Shown here one piece after another: positions 53,054-62,484 of a stretch of 64,000 bases of DNA. Source of the stretch: Stappia stellulata (GTDB lineage: Bacteria > Pseudomonadota > Alphaproteobacteria > Rhizobiales > Stappiaceae); contig NZ_JAIVMF010000017.1 of the NCBI RefSeq assembly GCF_020176715.1, forward strand, positions 1 to 64,000, in the 5' to 3' direction. The notes below the pieces were generated by a model. The model saw only the letters and a list, made by a program, of their open reading frames with translations. It was not told where the DNA came from and searched no databases. Each line of letters opens with the position of its first letter. Positions within the stretch are counted from its first letter, which is position 1. Position numbers and translations under genes: made by a program.

Positions 53054-53219
53054 CGCTCTGAAATTGCGTGAACGCCCCAATCGGACGCAACTCTTGCCGC
53101 GCTCCCGTGCGGCGCCTGGCGGCAGATGCGGAGGCTGCGGAGCCCCCGCACCGACAGCGGGACGGCGCGGGAACCCGATCGCAAACGCCGTATCCGCCGC
53201 GCCGTACCTTCCGCGCGCT

Positions 53220-54665
53220 TCAAACGCGCGCGTCAGCGGTTTCCTTGAGGACGACCTCCGGCGACGTGGCCACATAGAGACCGTCAATGGCAGCGGTCTT
53301 CTGCAGGAACGTCAAGCCGTTGAGGGCGTCCATGAATTCCATGGTCTGCTGCCGCGTTTCCTCGCCAACCGTCGCGGCCCCGCGGCGCATGTCGACCCCC
53401 AGGCGCAGCTTCTCCGCCACCTTCTTCGCAACCACCTCGCCGTATCGCCCATCGCGCACGTCCTCGAAATCGGCGCCACCCGACACGATGCTCACAAAGG
53501 CCTTCTTCATGTCGCCGTCGGCGTAGTCCTTCGATGTAAGACGCTGGGCTTCCCAGAAGTATCCGTCCTGGCCGCGACCGAGGTCGTAGAAGGAGGAGAC
53601 GAGCATCAGGAAACGAAGGTAGGCCTGACGATAGCTGGTCTCGAAGAAGCTGACGGCCCGGTCCTCGGCGACCTCGCCCTTCAGCACGCTGGCAATGCAA
53701 GCGCCCGCGATGAGGCTGGAGACCATCGCCAGATGGACGCCACTCGACAGCAGCGGATCGAGAAAGCAGGCCGCGTCCCCGCACATGAAGTAGCCGGGGC
53801 CGGAAAACCGGTCCGAAGTGTAGGAATAGTCAGTTTCCATCCGAACCTCCCGGCGAGCGGCCTTCGCCAGGATGATCTGCGCCTCGGGGTGGTCGGCAAG
53901 GGTGCGGTCGTAGATCTCCTCATTGCTGCGACCAGCCGCCCGCTCCTTGCGCAAATGGTCGTGGCTCAGGACGATCCCCACACTCACGGTCCCGTCGTGC
54001 AGAGGAATGAACCAAATCCAGCCGGCCTCGATCGAGATGATGCGCGTGGAGCCCTCGGGCAGGTCGTCGTAGTGGAGATCGCAGCCGGTCCAGTAGGACC
54101 AGATCGCCACATTCTTGAAGGCTTCGTGGAACTGCCGGCTGCGGGTGTGCTCGGTCGCCATGATGCCGCTGCGGCCCGAACAGTCGACCAGATACTTGAA
54201 GCGGATCGTGCCCTTGCTCTCTTTGGTCCGGTCATGAAAGTCGGCGCTGACGGCCCGTCCGTCCTCAAAGTTGATCTTCGTGACCTTGACGTTCTGATGC
54301 ACGCTGGCGCCCGTCTCGCCGGCATGATTGAGCATCAGCTCGTCGAACTCCGCCCGCTTCACCTGATAGGAATGCGTCGGCGCGCCCTCGACCTCGTCGA
54401 AGCGAAACGACCATTTCTCGTTGCCCCAGTTGAAGTAGCCGCCGGGCTTCTCGACAAAGCCGTGCGCCTTGATCTTCTCTCCCGCGCCGATGATGTCGAT
54501 CATCGGCATCAGGGAGGCGAGCAGGGACTCGCCGATGTGATAGCGGGGGAAGATGTCGCGCTCCAGAACGTTTGTCCTGATCCCGTTCCTCGCCAGAATG
54601 GTCGCCACCGTCGATCCCGCCGGTCCGCCACCGATAACAAGAACATCCGTTTCGTATTGCTTCAT
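53220..54665 (-). CDS. FAD-dependent halogenase-like monooxygenase
   Basis: The ATG at 54665 with AGGAGG five bases upstream gives 481 residues. The FAD motif VIGGGPAGSTVATIL begins near residue 10; IGESLLASLMP near 48 and GWIWFIPLHDG near 215 follow, the latter carrying the W-x-W-x-I-P signature of flavin-dependent halogenases and close relatives. GDAACFLDPLLSSGVH near 298 is the second FAD motif. No flavin reductase partner is in view. A halogenase in a steroid-degradation cluster would be odd, so an oxygenase or reductase of the same family is an equal alternative. Confidence 0.75.
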   Translation of the reverse strand: MKQYETDVLVIGGGPAGSTVATILARNGIRTNVLERDIFPRYHIGESLLASLMPMIDIIGAGEKIKAHGFVEKPGGYFNWGNEKWSFRFDEVEGAPTHSYQVKRAEFDELMLNHAGETGASVHQNVKVTKINFEDGRAVSADFHDRTKESKGTIRFKYLVDCSGRSGIMATEHTRSRQFHEAFKNVAIWSYWTGCDLHYDDLPEGSTRIISIEAGWIWFIPLHDGTVSVGIVLSHDHLRKERAAGRSNEEIYDRTLADHPEAQIILAKAARREVRMETDYSYTSDRFSGPGYFMCGDAACFLDPLLSSGVHLAMVSSLIAGACIASVLKGEVAEDRAVSFFETSYRQAYLRFLMLVSSFYDLGRGQDGYFWEAQRLTSKDYADGDMKKAFVSIVSGGADFEDVRDGRYGEVVAKKVAEKLRLGVDMRRGAATVGEETRQQTMEFMDALNGLTFLQKTAAIDGLYVATSPEVVLKETADARV

Positions 54666-54842
54666 CTCAGCCTCCTGCATGAATTTCATTTTAAAAAACC
54701 GAAGCTTCAGGACTTCAGGATCTTTTTTCTTCTCAAAATCCTGAGCCAAAGAGGGGAAACATGGTCTCGGCGCCGGAAATCGCGTCGACTGTTCGGGCGG
54801 TCCCGCGACCCGGCGTACCGCCGTCGTCGGCGGGCCCGCCCA

Positions 54843-55859
54843 CTACCAGAGCGATGGGCCGAGCCTACGGCAGGCGATCGACTTCGCCTTGTCGTCGGGA
54901 AGATGGCCAAAAAAATTGAGATTGGTCACACAGATGCTGTCTTCACCGAAAGCCAGGCTGGCCGGCGCCCCAAGCGGCGCCTGCAACGGTTCGCCGAGCT
55001 GTTCGCGACTGCGCGCATCCGGGCTTACCTTCCAGACCTCGCTGCGCAGGGTCTCTGTCAGGTAGAAGTTCCCCTGCGGATCGACCTCCAAGCCGTCCAT
55101 GTTGTCGTAGCCAAAGGTCAGCATCTCGGCCTCGCCGGCGCTGCCATCGGCATTGATCGGCACCTTGACCAGCATCGGCACCCCGCCGGTGACCCCGTAG
55201 AGCGCGCCTTCATCCGGCGCCAGGGCAATGCCGTTCACCCCCACCGGATATCCGCTCAGCGATTTGCCCGCCGGGTCAAACAACGGATCCTTCGACCACA
55301 GGACGGCGGACTTTTCCTGCGGATCGATCTTCCAGATCGCCTTCAGGCTGAGATCGGACAGATAGACGCTGCCATCGGAGGCGACCACCGGATCGTCGGG
55401 AAAACAGAACGGGTAACCATCGGCGCGGGTCACCACCGGTTCCACGACACCGGTCGACAGGGTGACCGCATACAGTCCCGACCGGGTTACGGTCGCATCG
55501 CCGCAAGCCTCGACCGATAGCTTTGCCTTGGCCGGCCACGGAAAGCGCTTGGAGTATTCGGAAAACGCGACATAGAGTTTGTCGACACCGTCCCAGTCGA
55601 TGCCGACGGTGCTGCCCCTGGCCGAGCCGATCACAGTCCGCAGATCGGCGATCTTCCGGACCGTCCCGTCCTTGGCAACCTGCATGACATGACCTGAGTG
55701 GAACAGGCTGACGTAGAACCCGCCCTTGCCATCGGCGACGAGCCCTTCCGGCGCATCGTCGAATTGCGCCAGAATGCGCCACTCGGAGGCGGTCGCAGGC
55801 CCGACCCACAGGGATGTGGACAGAAGACACGTGAGAAACAACACAAGGCGACGTGACAT
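54843..55859 (-). CDS. Secreted SMP-30/gluconolactonase-like beta-propeller protein
   Basis: The 338-residue protein has a signal peptide ending near GPATA-S and repeated propeller strands such as APEGLVADGKGGFYVSLF, PDDPVVASDGSVYLSDLS and MDGLEVDPQGNFYLTETL. Members bind a metal at the propeller centre and hydrolyse lactones or act as binding proteins. It is periplasmic and divergent from the thiolase gene across a promoter region with a degenerate copy of the cluster palindrome. Lactone hydrolysis of a steroid intermediate is possible but unproven. Confidence 0.8.
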   Translation of the reverse strand: MSRRLVLFLTCLLSTSLWVGPATASEWRILAQFDDAPEGLVADGKGGFYVSLFHSGHVMQVAKDGTVRKIADLRTVIGSARGSTVGIDWDGVDKLYVAFSEYSKRFPWPAKAKLSVEACGDATVTRSGLYAVTLSTGVVEPVVTRADGYPFCFPDDPVVASDGSVYLSDLSLKAIWKIDPQEKSAVLWSKDPLFDPAGKSLSGYPVGVNGIALAPDEGALYGVTGGVPMLVKVPINADGSAGEAEMLTFGYDNMDGLEVDPQGNFYLTETLRSEVWKVSPDARSREQLGEPLQAPLGAPASLAFGEDSICVTNLNFFGHLPDDKAKSIACRRLGPSLW

Positions 55860-55954
55860 GAACTCCTCCCTTCATGCGGTATGCAATTCAGGATTGGTCC
55901 ATCTTCACGTTACCGCATCGTCTGTTTGGGTGAGCGTTTCCGCAGCCCCCCGGC

Positions 55955-55970
55955 TCGTCTTTTCGGATGA
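55955..55970. promoter_or_regulatory. Candidate operator of the steroid cluster, degenerate site
   Basis: TCGTCT-TTTC-GGATGA resembles the TCGTCC-N4-GGACGA palindrome with one mismatch in each arm and the same spacing. It lies 65 bases upstream of the thiolase ATG in the divergent SMP-30/thiolase promoter region. Weak on its own; the matching position supports it. Confidence 0.35.
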
Positions 55971-56035
55971 TTGTCCGCACCCGGTCCTTGCCTAGGGTGC
56001 CAGCCACTGGCGCGTTCTATGGAGAGGTCCGAAAC

Positions 56036-57187
56036 ATGCCCGAAGCTTACATCGTCGACGCCGTGCGCACTCCCATCGGCCGCAAGAAGGGATCGCTGGC
56101 CACCCTGCACTCGGCCGATCTCGGCGCGCATCCGATCAAGGCGCTGATGGCGCGTACCGGTATCGACCCGGCCGCCGTCGATGACGTGATCTATGGTTGT
56201 ACCGAAACCATCGGCTCGCAGGCCGGCGATATCGCCCGCACCTGCTGGCTGGTCGCGGGCCTGCCCGATCATGTGCCCGGCGTCACCGTCGACCGGCAAT
56301 GCGGCTCCTCGCAGCAGGCAATCCATTTCGCCGCCCAAGGGGTGATGAGCGGCACGCAGGATCTGGTCGTCGCCGGCGGCGTACAGAGCCTCAACACCAT
56401 CCCCATCGGCGCGGCCATGACGGTCGGAGAACAATTCGGCTATCCCGATCCTTTTCGCACCTCGCCGGGCTGGCTTGCCCGCTATGGCGACCAGGAGGTC
56501 AGCCAGTTCCGCGCCGCCGAGATGATCGCCGAGAAATGGAACTCCTCACGCGCGGAGATGGAGGCGTTTTCACTGGAGAGCCATCGGCGCGCCATCACGG
56601 CGATTGATGCCGGCCTGTTCCGCGACGAAATTGCCCCGATCAATGACTTTGCCGTGGATGAGCCGCCGCGCCGCGATACATCGCTGGAGAAAATGGCCGG
56701 ACTCGAACCGCTGATCGAGGGCGGGCGCGTCCATGCCGGCGTCGCCAGCCAGAACAGCGATGCCGCCGCCGCGCTGCTGATCGCCTCCGAACAGGCGGTC
56801 AAGGACCATGGCCTGACCCCGCGCGCGCGCATTCATCATCTGTCCGTGCGCGGCGACGATCCGGTCTGGATGCTGACCGCCCCGATCCCGGCGACCCGAT
56901 ACGCGCTGGAAAAGACAGGCATGAAAATCGCCGACTTCGACCTGTTCGAGTGCAACGAGGCCTTCGCCTCGATCCCGCTGGCCTGGATGAAGGATCTCGA
57001 CATTCCGCATGAGCGGGTCAACGTCAATGGCGGCGCCATCGCCCTTGGGCATCCGCTTGGCGCCACCGGCGCGCGGCTGATGACCACGATGCTGCACGAA
57101 CTTGAACGCCGCAAGGGCCGCTATGCCCTGCAAACCATGTGCGAGGGCGGCGGCCAGTCCAACGTGACCATCATCGAGCGGCTTTGA
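56036..57187 (+). CDS. fadA6: Thiolase of steroid ring degradation, FadA6-like
   Basis: The ATG at 56036 (GGAGAGG upstream) gives 383 residues. The acylated cysteine is in VDRQCGSSQQAIHFAA near residue 89, the catalytic histidine in NVNGGAIALGHPLGATGAR near 342 and the second cysteine in QTMCEGGGQSN near 372. It cleaves beta-ketoacyl-CoA intermediates; FadA6 does so at the end of HIP breakdown, and the gene context favours that over FadA5. It starts a plus-strand pair with the SDR gene 44 bases downstream. Confidence 0.86.
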   Translation: MPEAYIVDAVRTPIGRKKGSLATLHSADLGAHPIKALMARTGIDPAAVDDVIYGCTETIGSQAGDIARTCWLVAGLPDHVPGVTVDRQCGSSQQAIHFAAQGVMSGTQDLVVAGGVQSLNTIPIGAAMTVGEQFGYPDPFRTSPGWLARYGDQEVSQFRAAEMIAEKWNSSRAEMEAFSLESHRRAITAIDAGLFRDEIAPINDFAVDEPPRRDTSLEKMAGLEPLIEGGRVHAGVASQNSDAAAALLIASEQAVKDHGLTPRARIHHLSVRGDDPVWMLTAPIPATRYALEKTGMKIADFDLFECNEAFASIPLAWMKDLDIPHERVNVNGGAIALGHPLGATGARLMTTMLHELERRKGRYALQTMCEGGGQSNVTIIERL

Positions 57188-57231
57188 TCGATGCCCATCA
57201 TGCACCTGTTTCACCGAAGGAGCCCGACCCC

Positions 57232-58032
57232 ATGACTGAAACCGGCCTCCCAGATACCGATACCAGGCTCGACGGGCGCGTGGCCATCGTCACCGGCGGC
57301 ACCCGTGGCATCGGCGCGGAGATCGCCCGAGAGCTGCTTGCCGCCGGCGCCGAGGTCGCCGTGTGCGGCCGCAGCGCGCCCGACGCCTTGCCGCAAGCCG
57401 GCGGGCGTACCGCCCGCTTCTGGCCCTGCGACGTGCGCAACCATGAGGCGGTGGCCGGTTTCGTCGAAACGGTCGGGCGGGAACTCGGCCGTATCGACAT
57501 TCTCGTCAACAACGCCGGCGGCTCGCCGACGGTGGATGCGGCCACCGTCTCGCCGCGTTTTCACGAGGCCATTGTCGCGCTCAACCTGACCGCGCCGATT
57601 CATCTTTCGCAGGCGGTGGCGTCCTGGATGCGCAGAGGCGCGGAGGTCGGCTCCATCGTCAACATCGCCAGCGTCTCGGCCACCCGCCCCTCGCCGGGCA
57701 CCGCCGTCTATGGCGCGGCCAAGGCGGGGGTTCTCGGCCTGACCCGCAGCCTTGCCTTCGAATGGGGGCCGGACATCCGCGTCAATGCCATCGTCGTCGG
57801 GCTGGTGGAAACCGGCGGCGAGGCGCAGCCCTATGGTACCGAGGCGGCGCGCGCCGCCATTGCCGCATCCCTGCCGGCGCGGCGCATGGGACGACCTGAG
57901 GACATCGCCAAGGGCGTGCTGTTCCTTTGCAGTCCGATGGCCCGCTACATTTCCGGGGCAACGCTGGAGATCCATGGCGGCGGGGAAAAGCCGCTGTTCC
58001 TCGATCAGGTCGAGCGGCTGGGCGGGGACTGA
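57232..58032 (+). CDS. Short-chain dehydrogenase/reductase
   Basis: From the ATG at 57232 (AAGGAG nine bases upstream) the protein is 266 residues. VTGGTRGIGAEIAREL near residue 20, NNAGG near 95, the serine in NIASVSATRPSPG near 145 and YGAAKAG near 160 are standard SDR motifs. It follows the thiolase on the same strand and probably reduces or oxidises a hydroxyacyl or keto intermediate. The DNA from 58033 to 58328 holds a palindromic repeat and no gene. Confidence 0.85.
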   Translation: MTETGLPDTDTRLDGRVAIVTGGTRGIGAEIARELLAAGAEVAVCGRSAPDALPQAGGRTARFWPCDVRNHEAVAGFVETVGRELGRIDILVNNAGGSPTVDAATVSPRFHEAIVALNLTAPIHLSQAVASWMRRGAEVGSIVNIASVSATRPSPGTAVYGAAKAGVLGLTRSLAFEWGPDIRVNAIVVGLVETGGEAQPYGTEAARAAIAASLPARRMGRPEDIAKGVLFLCSPMARYISGATLEIHGGGEKPLFLDQVERLGGD

Positions 58033-58110
58033 GCTGCGCCCCCACGACACGAAGAGAGCGCAGCCACGCGCGCGCTCAGACTGCTGACAACGGGAAACGG
58101 CCCATCTCGG

Positions 58111-58240
58111 CGTCATCCCGAGCAAGCCTTGGCGCGACCCTGGATCGGGGAGCCGAAGAATGTGCTATTTCAATTGGCTGGAACCGAGAGGCCGTGGCTC
58201 GCCGGTCCCGGATCTCCGCTGCGCTGCCTCCGGGAAGACG
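58111..58240. repeat. Dispersed intergenic palindromic repeat, copy C
   Basis: It begins CGTCATCCCGAGCAAG and ends CTCCGGGAAGACG, with internal GGATCGGGGAGCC and CGGTCCCGGATC. This is the most diverged of the three copies seen (2982-3111, 23889-24020) but has the same length and layout. It lies between convergent SDR genes. Confidence 0.65.
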
Positions 58241-58328
58241 CCCCCGCCTCCTTCCGAAGCTATGGGGCTTTGCCGCCCCACTCAGGGCGCGCTCATGCGC
58301 GCCGTCATCACCCCGTCACCTCACAGTC

Positions 58329-59240
58329 TTACTGGCCGTAAACAGGCTTTGCCGCAGGCCGGTCAGCCAGCAGGCCCGCGACCGCCGCGCCGACATCCTC
58401 CGCCGGCCATTGTGCACCCCGATCCCGGGTCGGGCCGTCGTTCCAGCCCAGCGCCAGCGACAGCCGTCCGCCAAGCAGTTCGAACACCTCGCCAGTGACG
58501 TCTCCGGAGTGAGCGGAACACAACCAGGCAATCACCGGCGCGGTGTTTTCCGGCGCGAACAGGTCGAAATCGCCGTCCTTGCGCGACATCGCCGCGCCGA
58601 AGGCCTCCTCGGTCATGCGGGTGCGGGCCTGCGGCGCGATCGCATTGGCGGTGATGCCATAGCGCGCCAGTTCGGCGGCCTGCACCAGCGTCAGGCTGGC
58701 AATCCCCCCCTTGGCGGCCGAATAGGCGCTCTGGCCGATGGAGCCCTGAAGGCCCGCGCCCGAGGTGGTGTTGACGATGCGTGCATCGACATCGCGCCCG
58801 GCCTTGACCTCGGCGCGCCAATGATCGACCGCATGGCGCGAGGTGCAGAAATGGCCGCGCAGATGCACCCGCATCATCGCGTCCCACTCCTCCGGTGTTG
58901 CCGAGACGAACATCCTGTCGCGCACGAAGCCCGCGTTGTTGACCACCGCATGCAGCGCGCCGAAGGTCTGAAGCGCGGTGTCGACAATGCGCTTGCCCGC
59001 CTCCCAATTGGCAACATCCTCGCCATTGGCCACGGCCCGTCCGCCGGCCGCGGTGATTTCCGCCACGACCTGCTCGGCCGGGCTCTGACCGGCCTCGCCC
59101 GCCTCGCCATGATTGCCGACACCGAGATCATTGACCACGACCGCCGCCCCCTGACGCGCCAGTTCGAGCGCATAGGCCCGGCCGAGCCCGCGTCCCGCAC
59201 CGGTGACGATCACCACCCGATCCTTGCAAATTCCCATCAT
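58329..59240 (-). CDS. SDR-family hydroxyacyl-CoA dehydrogenase of steroid degradation
   Basis: The 303-residue SDR has VTGAGRGLGRAYALELARQ near residue 12, the longer loop VVVNDLGVGNHGEAGEAG near 34 typical of the Rv3548c/MFE-2-like branch, NNAGF near 104, the serine in NTTSGAGLQGSIGQ near 157 and YSAAKGG near 172. It probably oxidises a beta-hydroxyacyl-CoA formed by the hydratase gene of this operon. It overlaps the preceding acyl-CoA dehydrogenase by four bases and is the last gene of the unit. Confidence 0.85.
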   Translation of the reverse strand: MMGICKDRVVIVTGAGRGLGRAYALELARQGAAVVVNDLGVGNHGEAGEAGQSPAEQVVAEITAAGGRAVANGEDVANWEAGKRIVDTALQTFGALHAVVNNAGFVRDRMFVSATPEEWDAMMRVHLRGHFCTSRHAVDHWRAEVKAGRDVDARIVNTTSGAGLQGSIGQSAYSAAKGGIASLTLVQAAELARYGITANAIAPQARTRMTEEAFGAAMSRKDGDFDLFAPENTAPVIAWLCSAHSGDVTGEVFELLGGRLSLALGWNDGPTRDRGAQWPAEDVGAAVAGLLADRPAAKPVYGQ

Positions 59241-60343
59241 GCCGTCCTTTTCATTGGCGTCGTCTCTGTCTCCTCCGCGACTTGCGGGAACAGCCGGTCG
59301 GGCCCGATCGGCGCGGAGAGGATCCGCTCCGCGATGCGCTGGCGGTGATGCTCCGGACCGCCCCAGCGCTGGGTCAGCGACAGCGCCCGCTTCAGGTAAA
59401 GATGCACGTCCACCTCCCAGGAGTAGCCCATGGCACCATGCACCTGAAGCGCGGTCCGCGCCGCCAGCGTGGCCGCCTCCCCCGCCGCCAGCAGCGCATG
59501 GGAAATGCGCGCGCGCGCTTCGATGTCGTCCGGCAGGGCGCCCGGGTCCGAGGGAACGAGCGCAGCGGCCGCATGCACCACCGGGCGGGCGAACGCGATC
59601 TTAACCTGCGCGCTGGCGAGATGATGCTTGATCGCCTGATTGGCGCCGATCGGCCGGCCGAACTGCCGGCGCTCTCCCGCATAGGCAACGGCAAGATCGA
59701 CACAGGCCTGGGCAAGGCCGACCAGCTCCGCCGCCGCGAACACCGCGCCGCGTTCGGCGGCCCGCGCCAGCAGCGTCGCCATTGCCCCAGGCGCGGCGAT
59801 TTCCGCTCCCGCTGCCGGCTCCGCGCTCACCGTGAAAAGCTGGCGCAAGGGGTCGATGCCCGGTTGCTGGACGCGCCGGACTTCCTCGCCCGGCACCAGC
59901 CGCAACCCGTCCGGGCCGGGCAGCACAAAGGCGCTGGCCGCATTGGCGGCAACGATCCACGGGGTCTGCGAATGAGCGAGCGCGATCACCGCGCCGGTTT
60001 CTAGGCTCTGCGTCAGCGCCGCCCTGGCGGCCTCCCCCTCGCAGTCGGCCAGAAGCGGCAGCACCACCCCGGCATGATCCACCAGCGGCTCGGGAAGGCA
60101 GGCATGACCGCAGGCCTCGGCGATCTGCACGAAATCCGCGCCGCCTAGCCCCAGACCGCCGGCGTCTTCGGGAACCATCACCCCGGAAAGCCCCAGTTCC
60201 AGCAGCTTGCGCCACCTCTCCCGGTCGAAGCTGCAGGCGGTGCTCATCTGCCCGCGCAAGGCCGCCGAGCCGCATTCGCGGGCCAGCAACTCGCGGACCA
60301 CATCCGCCATCATCGTCTGCTCTTCGCTAAAGGCGAAATTCAT
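59237..60343 (-). CDS. Acyl-CoA dehydrogenase, first-type subunit
   Basis: The 368-residue protein has the acyl-CoA dehydrogenase C-terminal domain with YAGERRQFGRPIGANQAIKHH near residue 217 and QVHGAMGYSWEVDVHLYLKRA near 325. The middle strand domain lacks the usual T/S-rich FAD loop, as in subunits of alpha2beta2 enzymes that bind only half the FAD. It lies 25 bases after another acyl-CoA dehydrogenase gene, and the two probably form a heterotetramer acting on a steroid-acyl-CoA. Confidence 0.88.
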   Translation of the reverse strand: MNFAFSEEQTMMADVVRELLARECGSAALRGQMSTACSFDRERWRKLLELGLSGVMVPEDAGGLGLGGADFVQIAEACGHACLPEPLVDHAGVVLPLLADCEGEAARAALTQSLETGAVIALAHSQTPWIVAANAASAFVLPGPDGLRLVPGEEVRRVQQPGIDPLRQLFTVSAEPAAGAEIAAPGAMATLLARAAERGAVFAAAELVGLAQACVDLAVAYAGERRQFGRPIGANQAIKHHLASAQVKIAFARPVVHAAAALVPSDPGALPDDIEARARISHALLAAGEAATLAARTALQVHGAMGYSWEVDVHLYLKRALSLTQRWGGPEHHRQRIAERILSAPIGPDRLFPQVAEETETTPMKRTA

Positions 60344-60368
60344 GGCGTTTCCTTCCTGGGGTCAGGCC

Positions 60369-61532
60369 CTAGCCGCGCGGCAGGCCAAGCAACCGCTCGG
60401 CGATGATGTTGCGCTGGATCTCGTTGGTGCCGGCGTAGACCGGCCCGGCCAACGAGAAGAGATAGCCATCGAGCCAGCGCCCGACATCGCCGGCGGCGGA
60501 AGCGATCGGCAGCAATTCCGCCCGCGCTCCGAGGATCGCCAGTGCCGTTTCGTGCATCTTTATGTCCATCTCCGACCAGAAGATCTTGTTGAGGCTGGCC
60601 TCCGCGCCGATTCTGCCGCCGGCGATCAGCCGCGACGCGGTGGCGTAGACCGACAGCGCATAGGCCTCGGCGGCCATCCATGCCTCTGCAACCGCGTCCC
60701 GTTGCGCCGGGCCGCAGGTCTCGCGGTTTGCCTCGTAAAGCTCCACGAGACGCCGCGCGGTCATCTGGAACCGGGCCGGGCTGCGCAGCATCAATCCACG
60801 CTCGAAGCCGGCGGTCGCCATGCAGATCCGCCAGCCCTCGCCTTCCGCCCCCACCCGGTTGCCGGCCGGCACCCGCACCTCGTCCAGGAACAGTTCGGCA
60901 AAGCCGGTCTCGCCGTTGATCTGGGCAATCGCCTGCCGGCGCACCCCCTCCGCATCGAGCGGGAAAAGGATCAGCGACAGGCCCTTGTGACGCTCGGAAG
61001 CCGGATCGGTGCGGAACAGGCCGAAGGCCCAGTCGGCCATCACCGCCCGCGACGACCAGATCTTGTGCCCCGACAAGAGATAGCTGTCGCCGTCGCGCAC
61101 CGCCTTCGCCCGCACCGCCGCAAGGTCGGATCCTGCCTGCGGCTCGGACCAGGCCTGCGCCCAGATCTCCTCGCCCGTGGCCATCGGCGGCAGGAACCGC
61201 GCCTTCTGCTCTTCCGAGCCGTATTCCATCAGGGTCGGGCCGAGCAGAAAAATACCATTCTGATTGACCCGCAAGGGCGCGCCGGCGGCGTAATACTCCT
61301 CCTCGAAGATCAGCCAGCGGATCAGATCGAGCCCACGCCCGCCATAGGCTTCCGGCCAGGTGACCATGCCCCAGCGGCCCGCGTTGAGCCGGGCTTCCCA
61401 GTCGCGGTGGGCCTCGAACCCCGCCCGTCCGCCATCGAAGGAGGGCAGCGGTTCACCCGGCACATTGGCCGCCATCCAGTCGCGTACCTCGGCACGAAAG
61501 GCCTGTTGTTCATCCGTGTAGCGCAGGTCCAC
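60369..61532 (-). CDS. Acyl-CoA dehydrogenase, second-type subunit
   Basis: The 387-residue protein starts at a GTG and shows the complete FAD-binding middle region WAQAWSEPQAGSDLAAVRAK near residue 136 and GHKIWSSRAVMADW, with C-terminal AGTNEIQRNIIAERLLGLP. It pairs with the following acyl-CoA dehydrogenase gene in the same orientation. It lies two bases after the stop of the enoyl-CoA hydratase gene, in a hydratase-dehydrogenase-dehydrogenase-SDR operon behind a conserved palindrome. Confidence 0.9.
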   Translation of the reverse strand: MDLRYTDEQQAFRAEVRDWMAANVPGEPLPSFDGGRAGFEAHRDWEARLNAGRWGMVTWPEAYGGRGLDLIRWLIFEEEYYAAGAPLRVNQNGIFLLGPTLMEYGSEEQKARFLPPMATGEEIWAQAWSEPQAGSDLAAVRAKAVRDGDSYLLSGHKIWSSRAVMADWAFGLFRTDPASERHKGLSLILFPLDAEGVRRQAIAQINGETGFAELFLDEVRVPAGNRVGAEGEGWRICMATAGFERGLMLRSPARFQMTARRLVELYEANRETCGPAQRDAVAEAWMAAEAYALSVYATASRLIAGGRIGAEASLNKIFWSEMDIKMHETALAILGARAELLPIASAAGDVGRWLDGYLFSLAGPVYAGTNEIQRNIIAERLLGLPRG

Positions 61533-61534
61533 CG

Positions 61535-62419
61535 TCAGCCTCCGTTTTCCGACTTATTCGCGGCCGACATGGCGGCCCCGTCGAGCCCGGCCAGACGGTG
61601 CCCGGTCGCCAACTCGTTCTGGGCATGGGCGAAATGATGCATGTGGTAGACCGCATCCATGCCGGTGCGCTTGCCGCGCAGGTCCTCCACATGGTTCACC
61701 GCCTGCTTGATCAGCCAGGCGCCGAGCGGCGGTCGTTCCACCAGCTTCACAGCGATCTCGCGCACCGTGGCCCTGAGGTTCTCCCGCAGCACCACCCGGT
61801 TGACCATGCCGAAGCCTTCGGCCCGCACCGCGCTCATCCGCTCGCCCAGAAGCAGGAATTCCTTGGCGACGCGCGGCGGCAGTTCGAACGCATGGGCGAA
61901 ATATTCCACGCCGGGAATGCCCATCCGCGCCACCGGATCCTGAAAGAAGGCCTCCTCCGACGCCACGATCAGGTCGCAAACCCAGGCCAGCATCAGCCCG
62001 CCGGCGACACAGGCGCCCTGCACCATGGCGATGGTGGGCTTGGGGCAGTCGCGCCAGCGCCGGCACATCCCGAGATACACCTCGTGTTCGCGCGTGTAGA
62101 GAAACTCCGCCCCCGAACGCCCGACATGATCGGGCAGGAGAAGACGCCGGTCGAAGCTGCAATCGACGTCGCGGCCCGGTGTGCCGATGTCGTGCCCGGC
62201 GGAAAAGTGCTTGCCCTCACCGCCCAGCACGATCACCCGCACCGCATCGTCATCGACCGCCTGCCTGAAGGCATCGTCGAGCGCATAGGTCATCTGCGCG
62301 TTCTGGGCGTTGTTGTAGGCGGGCCTGTTCATGGTGATCCAGGCGACCGCTCCGTCGACCCGGTACAAAACGGGCTGGTCGGTTTCGTACTGGGGCGACG
62401 GGCTGTCCCGATCCGGCAT
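61535..62419 (-). CDS. Enoyl-CoA hydratase/isomerase-family protein
   Basis: The ATG at 62419 has AAGGAG upstream and gives 294 residues; the longer frame to 62770 would overlap the neighbouring ATPase gene. The crotonase oxyanion-hole segments are VIVLGGEGKHFSAGHDIG near residue 63 and VQGACVAGGLMLAWVCDLI near 130. An extra loop (DRRLLLPDHVGR) lies between them. It is the first gene of a beta-oxidation operon, 65 bases downstream of the candidate operator at 62485. Confidence 0.86.
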   Translation of the reverse strand: MPDRDSPSPQYETDQPVLYRVDGAVAWITMNRPAYNNAQNAQMTYALDDAFRQAVDDDAVRVIVLGGEGKHFSAGHDIGTPGRDVDCSFDRRLLLPDHVGRSGAEFLYTREHEVYLGMCRRWRDCPKPTIAMVQGACVAGGLMLAWVCDLIVASEEAFFQDPVARMGIPGVEYFAHAFELPPRVAKEFLLLGERMSAVRAEGFGMVNRVVLRENLRATVREIAVKLVERPPLGAWLIKQAVNHVEDLRGKRTGMDAVYHMHHFAHAQNELATGHRLAGLDGAAMSAANKSENGG

Positions 62420-62484
62420 GGCGCGCTCCTTGTGGATTCGCTGTCTGGTGGCATCAGGGATAGCCCGCCCGCCCGCCCGCCTCA

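Noticed and set aside
54690-54730. Terminator downstream of the SMP-30-like gene
   Set aside because: There is a T-run on the minus strand, but the preceding GAAGCTTC palindrome has no loop and cannot form a stable hairpin.
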